Shown: in pieces, positions 36,253 to 45,355 of the stretch | How the letters are laid out: every line of letters starts with the position of its first letter | Numbering within the stretch: the first letter of the stretch is position 1 | NCBI GenBank assembly: GCA_018673485.1 | Contig: JABHCP010000019.1 | Span: 1-47,691 of the forward strand | Length of the DNA: 47,691 nucleotides | Source: Candidatus Uhrbacteria bacterium | GTDB taxonomy: Bacteria > Patescibacteriota > Patescibacteriia > UBA9934 | Direction of reading: 5' to 3' | The notes under the pieces: generated by a model | Seen by the model: only the letters and a program-made list of their open reading frames with translations | Database searches by the model: none | Told to the model about the DNA's origin: nothing | Made by a program: the position numbers and the translations under genes

Positions 36253-37266
36253 CTACCAGGGCTTGATGCTGTAGTCGGCGGTCGTGAAGATGTACTGGTT
36301 GCCAAGCACCACAGAGCCGCGGTGTAAGGCATCGTTGTGGAAGCCGCCGAGCACTGTCGACGAAGTTCCGGAAGCGTCGTTCTCGTTGCCTCCGTTGACC
36401 GTCGACCAACTACCGATCGCACGGTTGTCATAGCCGCCCGAGACCACCGAAGTGCCACCGCTGGCCTGATTGCGCATTCCGCCGAGCGTCGCCGAGTAGA
36501 CACCAGAGGCCACGTTGTCATCTCCACCGAGCGCTAGGCTATTGGTGCCCGACGCCTCCAAGTCGCGTCCACCAACGGTAGTGGCCCTGTGACCAGTCAC
36601 AAAACTCCTGTAACCGTTGATGGCCACGCCGGCAGGCCCGGTGACCTCGTTGTAGAAGCCACCAATTGCCACAGTGCGCTCGGCCGTGAGGATATTGTCC
36701 CCACCACTGACGATGGCGGAAAAGTCCCCATAGCCCGTGATGGTATTGTTCAGGCCAGCGAGAATGCCGCTGTTGGTGGCGTAGAACTCAACGACGTTCT
36801 GGCTTCCACCGAGCAGGAACGAGTAGGCACCGTGGGACTCATTCTGGCGTCCCTGCACGATGCTGCCGTAGCTCGTGTAGCTGTGGTACGGACCGATGAT
36901 CAGGTTGTGCGAGCCCGTACGGATCGGGCTGCTTGAGCCGAGCTCGTTGTAGCCGATGATCAGGTTGCCCAGACCATTGCCATCACCCCAGGTGTCGCCC
37001 CAGCCCTTCTGGACGTAGACGTTGGTGCCCTCAAAGATCACGTCGTTGTTGACGTCGACGTACATCACGTCGTTGAGCTCATCGTACCAGGCCTCCAGGT
37101 CATCGAGCCTTGCCTGAAGAGCAGCGTTCTCAGCCTCGAGAGCATCCTGACCGTCCTGCAGACACTGGATCTGATCAGCCACGGTGGGCTCTGCGGTGCA
37201 GTCGACGGCATGTGCCTTGGACGCAAAGCTGATGAACAGAGAAAAAAGGAACACAAATCGAAGCAT
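36253..37266 (-). CDS. YadA-head-like beta-roll surface protein
   Basis: signal peptide, short coiled coil, then repeats such as NSLALGGDDNVASGVYSATLGGMRNQASGGTSVVSGGYDNRAIGSWSTVNGGNEN. Confidence 0.75.
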   Translation of the reverse strand: MLRFVFLFSLFISFASKAHAVDCTAEPTVADQIQCLQDGQDALEAENAALQARLDDLEAWYDELNDVMYVDVNNDVIFEGTNVYVQKGWGDTWGDGNGLGNLIIGYNELGSSSPIRTGSHNLIIGPYHSYTSYGSIVQGRQNESHGAYSFLLGGSQNVVEFYATNSGILAGLNNTITGYGDFSAIVSGGDNILTAERTVAIGGFYNEVTGPAGVAINGYRSFVTGHRATTVGGRDLEASGTNSLALGGDDNVASGVYSATLGGMRNQASGGTSVVSGGYDNRAIGSWSTVNGGNENDASGTSSTVLGGFHNDALHRGSVVLGNQYIFTTADYSIKPW

Positions 37267-37385
37267 TAGGACTTCCTGTTGCACTTCGTTTTTCCAATGG
37301 ATAAACCCCCTCGAATGAGGATCCCAAAGGCCGGATAACCTAGCATATTATGTCCTTACCGTCCACCCCTCCGCCTTATGAATTA

Positions 37386-37414
37386 TTGACAATGAACGTC
37401 AAATCAGATACTAT
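37386..37414 (+). promoter_or_regulatory. tRNA-Gln promoter
   Basis: TTGACA-17-TACTAT. Confidence 0.6.
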
Positions 37415-37437
37415 CCCTGCGCGATCACTCACCACAC

Positions 37438-37511
37438 TCCCGGATCGTCTAAAGGCAGGACACCTGGTTTTGGTCCAGGGAATCGGAGTTCGAATCTCTG
37501 TCCGGGAACCA
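37438..37511 (+). tRNA. tRNA-Gln (anticodon TTG), CCA encoded
   Basis: TCCCGGATCGTCTAAAGGCAGGACACCTGGTTTTGGTCCAGGGAATCGGAGTTCGAATCTCTGTCCGGGAACCA. Confidence 0.95.
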
Positions 37512-37540
37512 AAAAATCACCATTTCTATGGTGGTTTTTT
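37512..37540 (+). terminator. tRNA terminator
   Basis: AAAAAATCACCATTTCTATGGTGGTTTTTT. Confidence 0.8.
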
Positions 37541-37591
37541 GTATTCGTAAGGACAGAGGATTCGAATGAGGGGTGGTAAGGGGTGAACCCC

Positions 37592-38143
37592 TTACACTGC
37601 CGGGGGTGACAGTAATGTTTCGATTAGATCATTCACGTCACGTTTTGATCGAATATGTATAACTTTATTATCATGCGGATCCAAAATCTCACACCATCCA
37701 CTCTCATGACGACAATATCCAACTGAGTAACGTTTATAAATTGAATGAAGTATCAATTTGCACAGCTCGACGAATGTACTTCCTCGTTTTTTAAGGTACC
37801 TCCACACCAAATGTAATATCTGACCTACGATGCTCCTGTGTTGAAAATGATAAATGATGTCAGCTCTTTCAAAGCTTTGCTCTGCCAAGTATCGAGTTGC
37901 ACCTTCTATAATCCAGGCGTCTCGCTCCACTACCTCTTGAATCCTCTGCATCGCCTTTGGTCGATCTTCGATCTCTGAATACCTCTGCTTCCAAAGTATG
38001 TCATCGAGTGAAAACATAGGAATTCCAAACTTTTCAGATGCATGCTGCGCAAATGTGGTCTTTCCCCTTCCTGCGTCACCGATTATCAGAATCCGACGCG
38101 GTTGCTCATTTTTGGTCGACGATTTCATAGTATCTTCTTGCAT
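37592..38143 (-). CDS. P-loop adenylate-kinase-like (topology modulation type) protein
   Basis: RILIIGDAGRGKTTFAQHASEKFGIPMFSLDDILWKQRY. Confidence 0.8.
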   Translation of the reverse strand: MQEDTMKSSTKNEQPRRILIIGDAGRGKTTFAQHASEKFGIPMFSLDDILWKQRYSEIEDRPKAMQRIQEVVERDAWIIEGATRYLAEQSFERADIIYHFQHRSIVGQILHLVWRYLKKRGSTFVELCKLILHSIYKRYSVGYCRHESGWCEILDPHDNKVIHIRSKRDVNDLIETLLSPPAV

Positions 38144-38160
38144 GCTATTCTATATCTGTT

Positions 38161-38865
38161 ATGAATATTATTCAAACAATTCAAAAAGAGCTCAAAAGAC
38201 AAGCTGATCCAACAGTCAAAAAGAGCGCTCTGCGCTGGTTTAAAGAACCAATCAAACTTTACGGCGTTAAAACCCCTGAGGTTCGACGCATGTCCCAAGA
38301 ATTCTACCGTGAAGTTCAGGACCTATCTAAAAACGAGCTTTTTGATATTTGTGAGAAGCTTATGCAATCGGGAATGCAAGAGGAATTTGTAATTGCATCA
38401 GCCTGGGCGTTTCGTAGACGCAAGGAATTTAATGAAACAGACTTCGATCGATTTGAGGCTTGGGTCGATCAATACGTCTCAAACTGGGCAATGTGTGATG
38501 ACTTTTGCACAAAGTCACTTGGATATCTATTACTAGACTTCCCTGCCCTTGTTCCAAAAATTAAACTCTGGACCAAGTCAAAAAATCAATGGGTTCAGCG
38601 CGCCTGCACGGTTAGCTTAATCATTCCAGTTCGAAACAAACAAAATATCGACGATGTATTCGATGTAGCCTTCGATCTCCTCGAGTGCCCAGAAGACATG
38701 GTTCAAAAAGGCTACGGCTGGATGCTCAAAGAAGCCACCAAGCATTATCAAGATGAGGTATTCAAATTCGTTATGAAGTATAAATCTCACATGCCAAGAA
38801 CGGCACTTCGATACGCAATCGAGAAAATGCCCAAACGATTAAAAAAGGACACCATGATTAAATAA
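38161..38865 (+). CDS. DNA alkylation repair (AlkD-like) HEAT-repeat protein
   Basis: KLYGVKTPEVRRMSQEFYRE, WVDQYVSNWAMCDDFCTK, MVQKGYGWMLKEA. Confidence 0.88.
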   Translation: MNIIQTIQKELKRQADPTVKKSALRWFKEPIKLYGVKTPEVRRMSQEFYREVQDLSKNELFDICEKLMQSGMQEEFVIASAWAFRRRKEFNETDFDRFEAWVDQYVSNWAMCDDFCTKSLGYLLLDFPALVPKIKLWTKSKNQWVQRACTVSLIIPVRNKQNIDDVFDVAFDLLECPEDMVQKGYGWMLKEATKHYQDEVFKFVMKYKSHMPRTALRYAIEKMPKRLKKDTMIK

Positions 38866-38917
38866 GTATAAATTCAGCACTAAGTGTACGATCGTACACT
38901 TAGTGCTGAATTTATAC
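38866..38917. repeat. Perfect 52-bp palindrome
   Basis: GTATAAATTCAGCACTAAGTGTACGA|TCGTACACTTAGTGCTGAATTTATAC, no spacer or mismatch, directly after stop codon of 38161..38865. Confidence 0.95.
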
Positions 38918-38949
38918 AGCGTTCATAAAAACCTACTTCTATCTGTATT

Positions 38950-38980
38950 AAAAAGAACCAGCGCAAGCTGGCTCTTTTAA
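38950..38980. terminator. Terminator AAAAGAaCCAGCgcaaGCTGGcTCTTTT
   Basis: hairpin with A/T flanks. Confidence 0.65.
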
Positions 38981-39002
38981 ATCTAATGACTGGAAGAACT
39001 TT

Positions 39003-39440
39003 TTAGGTCCAAGATAAAATCTCCTTAGCAATCTCGGGCTTATCCGCAAACTCCTCGTTGACAATTCTTCTCGCTTCTTTGATAGCTAATTTAAAATCTT
39101 CATCAATCCATCCGGGATAATTCCGACCAACCCCACCTTGATCTCGATTCTCTCCCAAAAGACGTAAAGATGCAAGCGCCTCTTGAAATACTCCAATCTG
39201 AGAACGAAGCGATCTAAGCTCTTCTGTACTTGGGTCTTCAACGATGAGCTCTCTAACTAACTTCGCGCGCAAGTTGAGCCAATCCTCCATTCTCTTACGC
39301 TTTTCAGGAGTAAGAACATGCTCAGACTCAGCTTCCACATGGTCAGTCTCATCTGTAGTACCTGAATCAATCTCTTTATTCGTTTTTGTAGCCTCTTCAG
39401 CTATTATACCTTTTTGCCCTATTCCTATTTCTAATTTCAT
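39003..39440 (-). CDS. Hypothetical protein, tandem partner of 39444..39764
   Basis: 145 aa; NYPGWIDEDFKLAIKEA. Confidence 0.65.
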   Translation of the reverse strand: MKLEIGIGQKGIIAEEATKTNKEIDSGTTDETDHVEAESEHVLTPEKRKRMEDWLNLRAKLVRELIVEDPSTEELRSLRSQIGVFQEALASLRLLGENRDQGGVGRNYPGWIDEDFKLAIKEARRIVNEEFADKPEIAKEILSWT

Positions 39441-39443
39441 ATT

Positions 39444-39764
39444 CTATTCTTGTTTATCAGAACTCAACTCCTCTAAAAGATCTTCTATTTCCTTTGCTGC
39501 CTGAAGAAAAGTATGACCTGTCCAACTTGGATATAATATATGCCTATCTTCAAGGCGCAGCTCTCCTTTTCCAATTTTTCTATATTCATCAGCGAGCTTC
39601 TCCCAATAATCTTTATTGTACTCTTCCCAATCTTCATACTTGAACGCTATTCGAATGCCGAGCAAAAAACTATCCAATTTCTCACGTTGATCAGGTAACA
39701 TATGGTCCTCAAGATCCTGAGCAGGTGCCGTAAACTCTGGCCCTCTTTTTCCAAACATATTCAC
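39444..39764 (-). CDS. Hypothetical protein, tandem partner of 39003..39440
   Basis: 106 aa; LYPSWTGHTFLQAAKEI. Confidence 0.65.
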   Translation of the reverse strand: MNMFGKRGPEFTAPAQDLEDHMLPDQREKLDSFLLGIRIAFKYEDWEEYNKDYWEKLADEYRKIGKGELRLEDRHILYPSWTGHTFLQAAKEIEDLLEELSSDKQE

Positions 39765-39766
39765 AA

Positions 39767-40456
39767 TTATTGATTATCTGTTTTTGAACTTAGATCTTTT
39801 GATAACTGATTTAGAATTCGTGATGCGTATTCTCGGCCACCGAGTCCAAATGCTAATCCACCAGCAAGTGCGATCATGGCTACGAATCCTGTGAATAGAA
39901 CTTGAATCAATGACTCTGCGATTCCGAGCTGCACGAGTGCTGCCATGAAACTAAATACTATAATCGCGTATCGTGCGCTTCCTGCTAAAAAGCATGCGCT
40001 ATGCATCTTTGCAGCTTCAAGTGCTGTTTTAATAATCTCCTGAACAAAGTTTGCCAAAATCATTCCAACCAAGAGAATTATTACAGCAATTAATACATTT
40101 GGAATATATTCAACGATGGTGGTCAAGAATAAAGTAACTTGATTCCATTCCAAGATGTCAGCCGCGGCGATTAGTGCAAAAATGATAACAAACCATTTTA
40201 CTAGCCAACCGAGTGACTTTCCAAGATCAAGCTTTAATCCTGCGCGCTTGAACATTGTGTCCAACTCCAGTTTTTGCATTAACTCATCAATATGCAAAAC
40301 CTTCGCTAATCTAATCACGACCTTATAAAGAACACCGGCCAAGATAAGACCTAAAATAAAAATAATCACTGCAAAAAGCAGCTTTGGCACAAAAAGTACA
40401 ACTCCAGCCCACAGATCTACAAAGGCTGACTGCAACACATCTACATATTGAGGCAT
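39767..40456 (-). CDS. MscS-type conserved TM helix protein
   Basis: repeated IIFILGLILAGVLYKVV / VIILLVGMILANFVQEII units; GGLAFGLGGREYASRIL. Confidence 0.8.
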   Translation of the reverse strand: MPQYVDVLQSAFVDLWAGVVLFVPKLLFAVIIFILGLILAGVLYKVVIRLAKVLHIDELMQKLELDTMFKRAGLKLDLGKSLGWLVKWFVIIFALIAAADILEWNQVTLFLTTIVEYIPNVLIAVIILLVGMILANFVQEIIKTALEAAKMHSACFLAGSARYAIIVFSFMAALVQLGIAESLIQVLFTGFVAMIALAGGLAFGLGGREYASRILNQLSKDLSSKTDNQ

Positions 40457-40545
40457 AGAAAAAAAGGTTATAAAGTTTATTAGAGGTTGAAAAGGTTGTA
40501 GAGGTTGTAATCACCTCAAAATCTTCTACCGCCTCCATTGTACCG

Positions 40546-40977
40546 CTACTTGGCCTTTCTCCTCAATGCATCCTTTGTGGATATGGTGATGCGAGGCTTG
40601 TGCTCATATTTTGGTGTGAGCACATTTTTTATCTCAAAACTAGACAATCCTTGTTCAAGCAGTTTATTGATTGTATCAATATCTTGTTCAGTCTTTTCTT
40701 TCTGCACTGCCACGAGGCCTATGCCCTTAGCAAAACCAAGCGTATTAACAATCGCCAGCGAACTCCTAAGTGCTGTTGCTGAACCAGGACCAACAACTGC
40801 AAAGATCTTTTTCACCTCACCCAGCTCACATCCATTTTTTTCTAAAAAATCACGGAAGGCTTTTAAATAGCCCTCCGGTCCAATTTCATTTACTACAATA
40901 TCCTGCTCAACCGCACCTTCCTTGAGAATTGAAAAAATAATTCGATTAATATCTTGGCCATTAAGATAAATCATCAT
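40546..40977 (-). CDS. TsaB-like protein (short)
   Basis: FAVVGPGSATALRSSLAIVNTLGFAKGIGLVAV. Confidence 0.75.
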   Translation of the reverse strand: MMIYLNGQDINRIIFSILKEGAVEQDIVVNEIGPEGYLKAFRDFLEKNGCELGEVKKIFAVVGPGSATALRSSLAIVNTLGFAKGIGLVAVQKEKTEQDIDTINKLLEQGLSSFEIKNVLTPKYEHKPRITISTKDALRRKAK

Positions 40978-41663
40978 AGTGACAAATTAACCTTATTAAC
41001 AAGTATGACTTTATCTGACTCCAACAAGGACATTAAAAATCGATCCTTAACTTCAAATCTATACGTGTACTCATCCGTTGGCATGTACGTGTAATTAATC
41101 TCACGCGCAAGCTTTGACTCTAATGATTCCATTGCCTTTACAAGGCGTTTATCACTGATATCCCCAACAACCAGTATGTCTGAGGCTACATCGCTGTTAT
41201 CTATAAATCGTCCGGTTAAAAGAAGAAGGTCGAGCGAACCTGCGTCTTGTAGCTCACCAACCAATGAATGATTCATAAGTATCGCCATTTTTTTCATCAT
41301 GCCGCGCAGCTCCTCGAAAAATGGACACTCCTTATTTGCTATGTAATATTTTTTCTTGTCTTTTGTTTTTTTCTTTGGCACCTCACTCTCGGTTGAGATA
41401 ATCTTTCCTGCAACCTCACTAATAACATTGAGGCCTATCAAGTTTTGCAACTCTCTGCGGACTGAATTTAATTGTGCGTCAACCTTGCGAGTTATCTCAC
41501 GAACATAAAACGGACGGTCTGGATGTTCCAAGAATAGATTCAAAAGTCTGACTCTTGTCTTTGATCCAAATAAACTCTCAGGAGCGAATGCCTCTACAGG
41601 CTTCTCTTGAGGCTTTACTTCTACTTTGTCTGATACTTTCACAGGCATAAAAAATGTATTCAA
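40974..41663 (-). CDS. Winged-helix transcriptional regulator
   Basis: FGSKTRVRLLNLFLEHPDRPFYVREITRKVDAQLNSVRRELQNLIGLNVI. Confidence 0.75.
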   Translation of the reverse strand: MNTFFMPVKVSDKVEVKPQEKPVEAFAPESLFGSKTRVRLLNLFLEHPDRPFYVREITRKVDAQLNSVRRELQNLIGLNVISEVAGKIISTESEVPKKKTKDKKKYYIANKECPFFEELRGMMKKMAILMNHSLVGELQDAGSLDLLLLTGRFIDNSDVASDILVVGDISDKRLVKAMESLESKLAREINYTYMPTDEYTYRFEVKDRFLMSLLESDKVILVNKVNLSL

Positions 41664-41740
41664 TGTGTATATAACCTCCTTCCACTTAGTCTATTCATAT
41701 AGTAAACTTATTACCAGGAGGTGTAAAGGACACCAAACAT

Positions 41741-43906
41741 ATGCTAGTGATAAAATCGTCTGCGCAAATTCTAAATCCAAAGTCAGAGAAAGCTCATATT
41801 TCCAGTACTTTGATACCACTTCCAGAGAAATGTGGCCATATCTTCGGTCTTGTTAGGTTTTTGGGCAAATCCAACACCGCTCGTGAGCTTATATCTGAAG
41901 CAATTCATGAAAGACTGGCCAGATTCAAAGATACCATTGAAGGAGATGTCCATATTGCTCGCAGATTTGAGCAATTATTACAGGCTCTTAATGAAGACAT
42001 CGCCCAAATTATCGCTGAACAAAAAAGTATTCCACTATCTGACACTCATATAGTGATCGGTGTGGTTCATGAAAATAAAGTGTTCATCAGCGGAATCGGA
42101 AACTTATCAGCACTCTTCATGCACCGCACTGCCCAGCAGAGATATGTGATCTACGAATTGTCTGATCAATTTGCCAATAAAGAAGACCAGTCGTGGGACA
42201 AACTATTTGAAACTGTGCTCGACGGCGAACTTCACCCTGGTGACATATTTTATTTGGCTACCCGTGTTTCGGCACGAGAGATAACTCTAGCCGAACTTCA
42301 AGATATTTTAACTACCCTGCCGGCATCTGGATCATTGAAAAGAATACAGCAGTACTTAAACCGCGACACCGTATACGGAGGTATATGCTTTCAAGTATCT
42401 GACACGCCTGAAGCCGGCGCTCCCAAAAAAGTAAATCCGATGCATTCAATGGAACTACTCGATGAGACTCAAGAAAAAACAGCTACATTACTAGGTGACC
42501 AGGCACCTGACGTTGGAGGGTTCATAGCAAAAATCACAAACCCACTTATTAAGAAATTATCTGCTCCGGGTACTCGTGGGTACAAAAGCTTGCTAAAAAG
42601 GATAACAAAAGTTTTCCTACAAGTTTTAACAATCTTGATCGCTGGGCTTATTAAAATCATTGCTTTCATTACAAAATACGCAATAATCGGCTTGCAGAAC
42701 CTGCCGTCGCTCTTTAGAAAAGGACACAGCGCGGTAAAGCAACAGCCTCATCCAAAAGAAAGAATCAGTGCAGGTATAATGTGGTTTAATAAACTGCCGT
42801 CAGTAACAAAGTATGCGGGTATTACGATCGCGATACTGATCTTAATTTTTGTATCAACGATGACAATAACCAATCGACGACAGGCCAGCATACAACAAGA
42901 AGATGCATTCAATGTCATAGTCACGCACATTCAAGAAAAAATGGATTCAGCGCAAGCAAGCCTCATCTATGATGACGAAAACCAGGCACGACTACACTTG
43001 CAAGAAGCAACTGCCCTACTTGAAACCATAAACTATAACGGACGATCGCAAGAAAATACTACAAATGAATTACGAGAGCAACTTCAAGAAGTTCTCTATG
43101 ACATACAAAAAATAACTCCAGCCGACTTAACAATTCTTGCAACGTCAGGTGACATAGAAATCACTCAAGCGCTCGTAATTGCTGATGCCATATATTCCAT
43201 CGATTTACAAAATAATCTCTACCGGCTTAATACACTCGAATCCAACTGGCAATCAATTGACATCAACTCTGGAGCCATTGAACAAATAATTAGTTCAAGC
43301 ACTACCGAGGATGGCAATGCCCTGGTGGTCGACGTAAACCAACAGCTCGGACGGCTCGCTATAAGTGGTAGCACGCTCAATCCTATCGTGAGTGGTGCAA
43401 ATGACTTATTGAGCGTGGAGGATATAATTGAATATAACGAGAGTATCTACGTACTCTCAGCAACTGCAAAGCAAATCACAAAAATGCGCGAACGAGGTGA
43501 CGGCTACGAGGCTGGCACTCCATGGATTAGCTCAACTGACTCAGACACCGACCTTTCAAGCGCACGAGCGTTAGCGATTGATGGAAATATATACGTACTC
43601 ACACAAGATGATGTAGTTTCATTACTCTCAGGACGACAACAAACATTTAATCTAGACTCCATATCACCTCAGATGAGCGATCCAATAGACATCTGGACAG
43701 ACGCCGACAGTCAATTCATATACATATTAGAACCTGCTGAGTCTCGAGTCATCGTACTTGATAAAGAAGGATCACTAATTGCGCAATATACTAATGACAC
43801 AATCGCACAAGCGCACTCCATGATCGTACAAGAAGACAGCAATTCGATAATAGTAGTAACCGACACAACTGCCTACACATTCGCCGCCGAGCACCTGCTA
43901 CAGTAA
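41741..43906 (+). CDS. PP2C-like domain + TM + beta-propeller-like protein
   Basis: N-term CGHIFGLVRF...HIVIGVVHENKVFISGIGNLSALF; TM near 340-370; repeated propeller-like C-term. Confidence 0.6.
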   Translation: MLVIKSSAQILNPKSEKAHISSTLIPLPEKCGHIFGLVRFLGKSNTARELISEAIHERLARFKDTIEGDVHIARRFEQLLQALNEDIAQIIAEQKSIPLSDTHIVIGVVHENKVFISGIGNLSALFMHRTAQQRYVIYELSDQFANKEDQSWDKLFETVLDGELHPGDIFYLATRVSAREITLAELQDILTTLPASGSLKRIQQYLNRDTVYGGICFQVSDTPEAGAPKKVNPMHSMELLDETQEKTATLLGDQAPDVGGFIAKITNPLIKKLSAPGTRGYKSLLKRITKVFLQVLTILIAGLIKIIAFITKYAIIGLQNLPSLFRKGHSAVKQQPHPKERISAGIMWFNKLPSVTKYAGITIAILILIFVSTMTITNRRQASIQQEDAFNVIVTHIQEKMDSAQASLIYDDENQARLHLQEATALLETINYNGRSQENTTNELREQLQEVLYDIQKITPADLTILATSGDIEITQALVIADAIYSIDLQNNLYRLNTLESNWQSIDINSGAIEQIISSSTTEDGNALVVDVNQQLGRLAISGSTLNPIVSGANDLLSVEDIIEYNESIYVLSATAKQITKMRERGDGYEAGTPWISSTDSDTDLSSARALAIDGNIYVLTQDDVVSLLSGRQQTFNLDSISPQMSDPIDIWTDADSQFIYILEPAESRVIVLDKEGSLIAQYTNDTIAQAHSMIVQEDSNSIIVVTDTTAYTFAAEHLLQ

Positions 43907-43913
43907 TCAGATT

Positions 43914-43950
43914 TAAAAAACCACCCAGCGTAAGCTTGAGTGGTTTTTGA
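43914..43950. terminator. Terminator AAAAAACCACCCAGCGTAAGCTTGAGTGGTTTTT
   Basis: between convergent genes; near-copy at 45308. Confidence 0.75.
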
Positions 43951-43968
43951 ATTTAATACTAGGTATTC

Positions 43969-45294
43969 TCATTCATCTTTCATATAAACCTCATCAAAAT
44001 CACCCTCTCCAAGAATACGTCTTCGCTCCATCTCTGCATCAATTACATCAACCAACTGCCTTGTTCGATCAGCATCAGATTCCTCAAGTCCGATAGTTGT
44101 CTCACGAAAAAGATATGAGCGTAATATATCAAGAAAAGCCCTGTAGTCTCCCTCTTTATCCTGCAAACGCTTACGAAAAACCTCAATCCAATTCGGGTCC
44201 TGCTTTTCCCTAAATGCCAACATTGTCTCAAAAAACTGCAATGCGTCATTACGTTGTGGCCCATTGACTTCAAAAAGTGGTAAATCTTTTATACCATCAC
44301 GATCGCCAGAATGTTCAGAACTCGGCTTTCCTCCAAGCACCATTAAACCCATAGGGCCAAATGAATGAGCCAATTGCCTTAATAAATCTGCTTTGGCCTC
44401 GTCGTCATCTTTCTCATATGCATTAAAGAAAGCCCTATACTCCATCTCTTCGGCGGTCAGAGTAAGCAATCTAAGTTGTGAGGAAATATTTTCATACTCC
44501 CCAACATCTGTAGTTACCTCATCTAAAAAACGAAACAGCTGATCTGAGCCATAAGAAAATGAACGCTGTGTATGTCGATATTCATGCAGGAACGCTTGGT
44601 CCGGATAATCTTCTTGCAAGAATCGCTTCAAATGATCTTCGGAGAGATAAATAGTCGGATCTTGTAAAACACCCTCCAGCGTTTGATTACGCATAATAAA
44701 TAAAGAAGGACTACCACCACTTAGCTCTACCCATAATTCCTGACGCTTTTCATAATCATCCCCTGCTTCTTGGAGAGAAATGATACGTACATCAAATCGC
44801 TGCTCATCATCTTCAGAATCTATACCAAGCTTCTTACGTTGCTCGACCAATATAGAATCATCACCGTATGCGAGCAATCCTCGCAATTTCTCTGTTAATA
44901 CACTGTCTACACGCTCTTCGATCGTTGAGATCATGTCTCTTTCTTTCCTACTCCTCTCCTCTGGCTCAATATCAACAAGCCTTCTCATAAACTGCTCAAT
45001 ATAGACAAACTCTGTATCTGACACTACCTCATCACCTGTGCCAATAAGAATGTCACTCGCCATATCAAAAAGTGCCACCTCACTCGCATTCCTTGGAAAA
45101 TCCTTAGGAACTTCAAATTCTGCACAGATGCTCTCAGGAGTATAATGCTTCCTTTCGGGTATCTCTGAATCCTCCAAATAATCCCGTGCAACTCCTTGTT
45201 GTTCATTGCCTGCGCCACTCTCAGGACTAACACCCCTCTTCCGCTCATTTAACGACCGTTTGATAACCTCATTCATATAAATGAATTTTATCAT
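43969..45294 (-). CDS. Hypothetical protein with HExxH motif
   Basis: DQAFLHEYRHTQRSFSYGSDQLFRFLDEVTTD. Confidence 0.6.
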   Translation of the reverse strand: MIKFIYMNEVIKRSLNERKRGVSPESGAGNEQQGVARDYLEDSEIPERKHYTPESICAEFEVPKDFPRNASEVALFDMASDILIGTGDEVVSDTEFVYIEQFMRRLVDIEPEERSRKERDMISTIEERVDSVLTEKLRGLLAYGDDSILVEQRKKLGIDSEDDEQRFDVRIISLQEAGDDYEKRQELWVELSGGSPSLFIMRNQTLEGVLQDPTIYLSEDHLKRFLQEDYPDQAFLHEYRHTQRSFSYGSDQLFRFLDEVTTDVGEYENISSQLRLLTLTAEEMEYRAFFNAYEKDDDEAKADLLRQLAHSFGPMGLMVLGGKPSSEHSGDRDGIKDLPLFEVNGPQRNDALQFFETMLAFREKQDPNWIEVFRKRLQDKEGDYRAFLDILRSYLFRETTIGLEESDADRTRQLVDVIDAEMERRRILGEGDFDEVYMKDE

Positions 45295-45307
45295 GACTAT
45301 TGCTATT

Positions 45308-45344
45308 AAAAAACCACTCAGCGTAAGCTTGGGTGGTTTTTAAT
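45308..45344 (-). terminator. Terminator AAAAAACCACTCAGCGTAAGCTTGGGTGGTTTTT
   Basis: near-copy of 43914. Confidence 0.7.
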
Positions 45345-45355
45345 TTTCTATCAAA

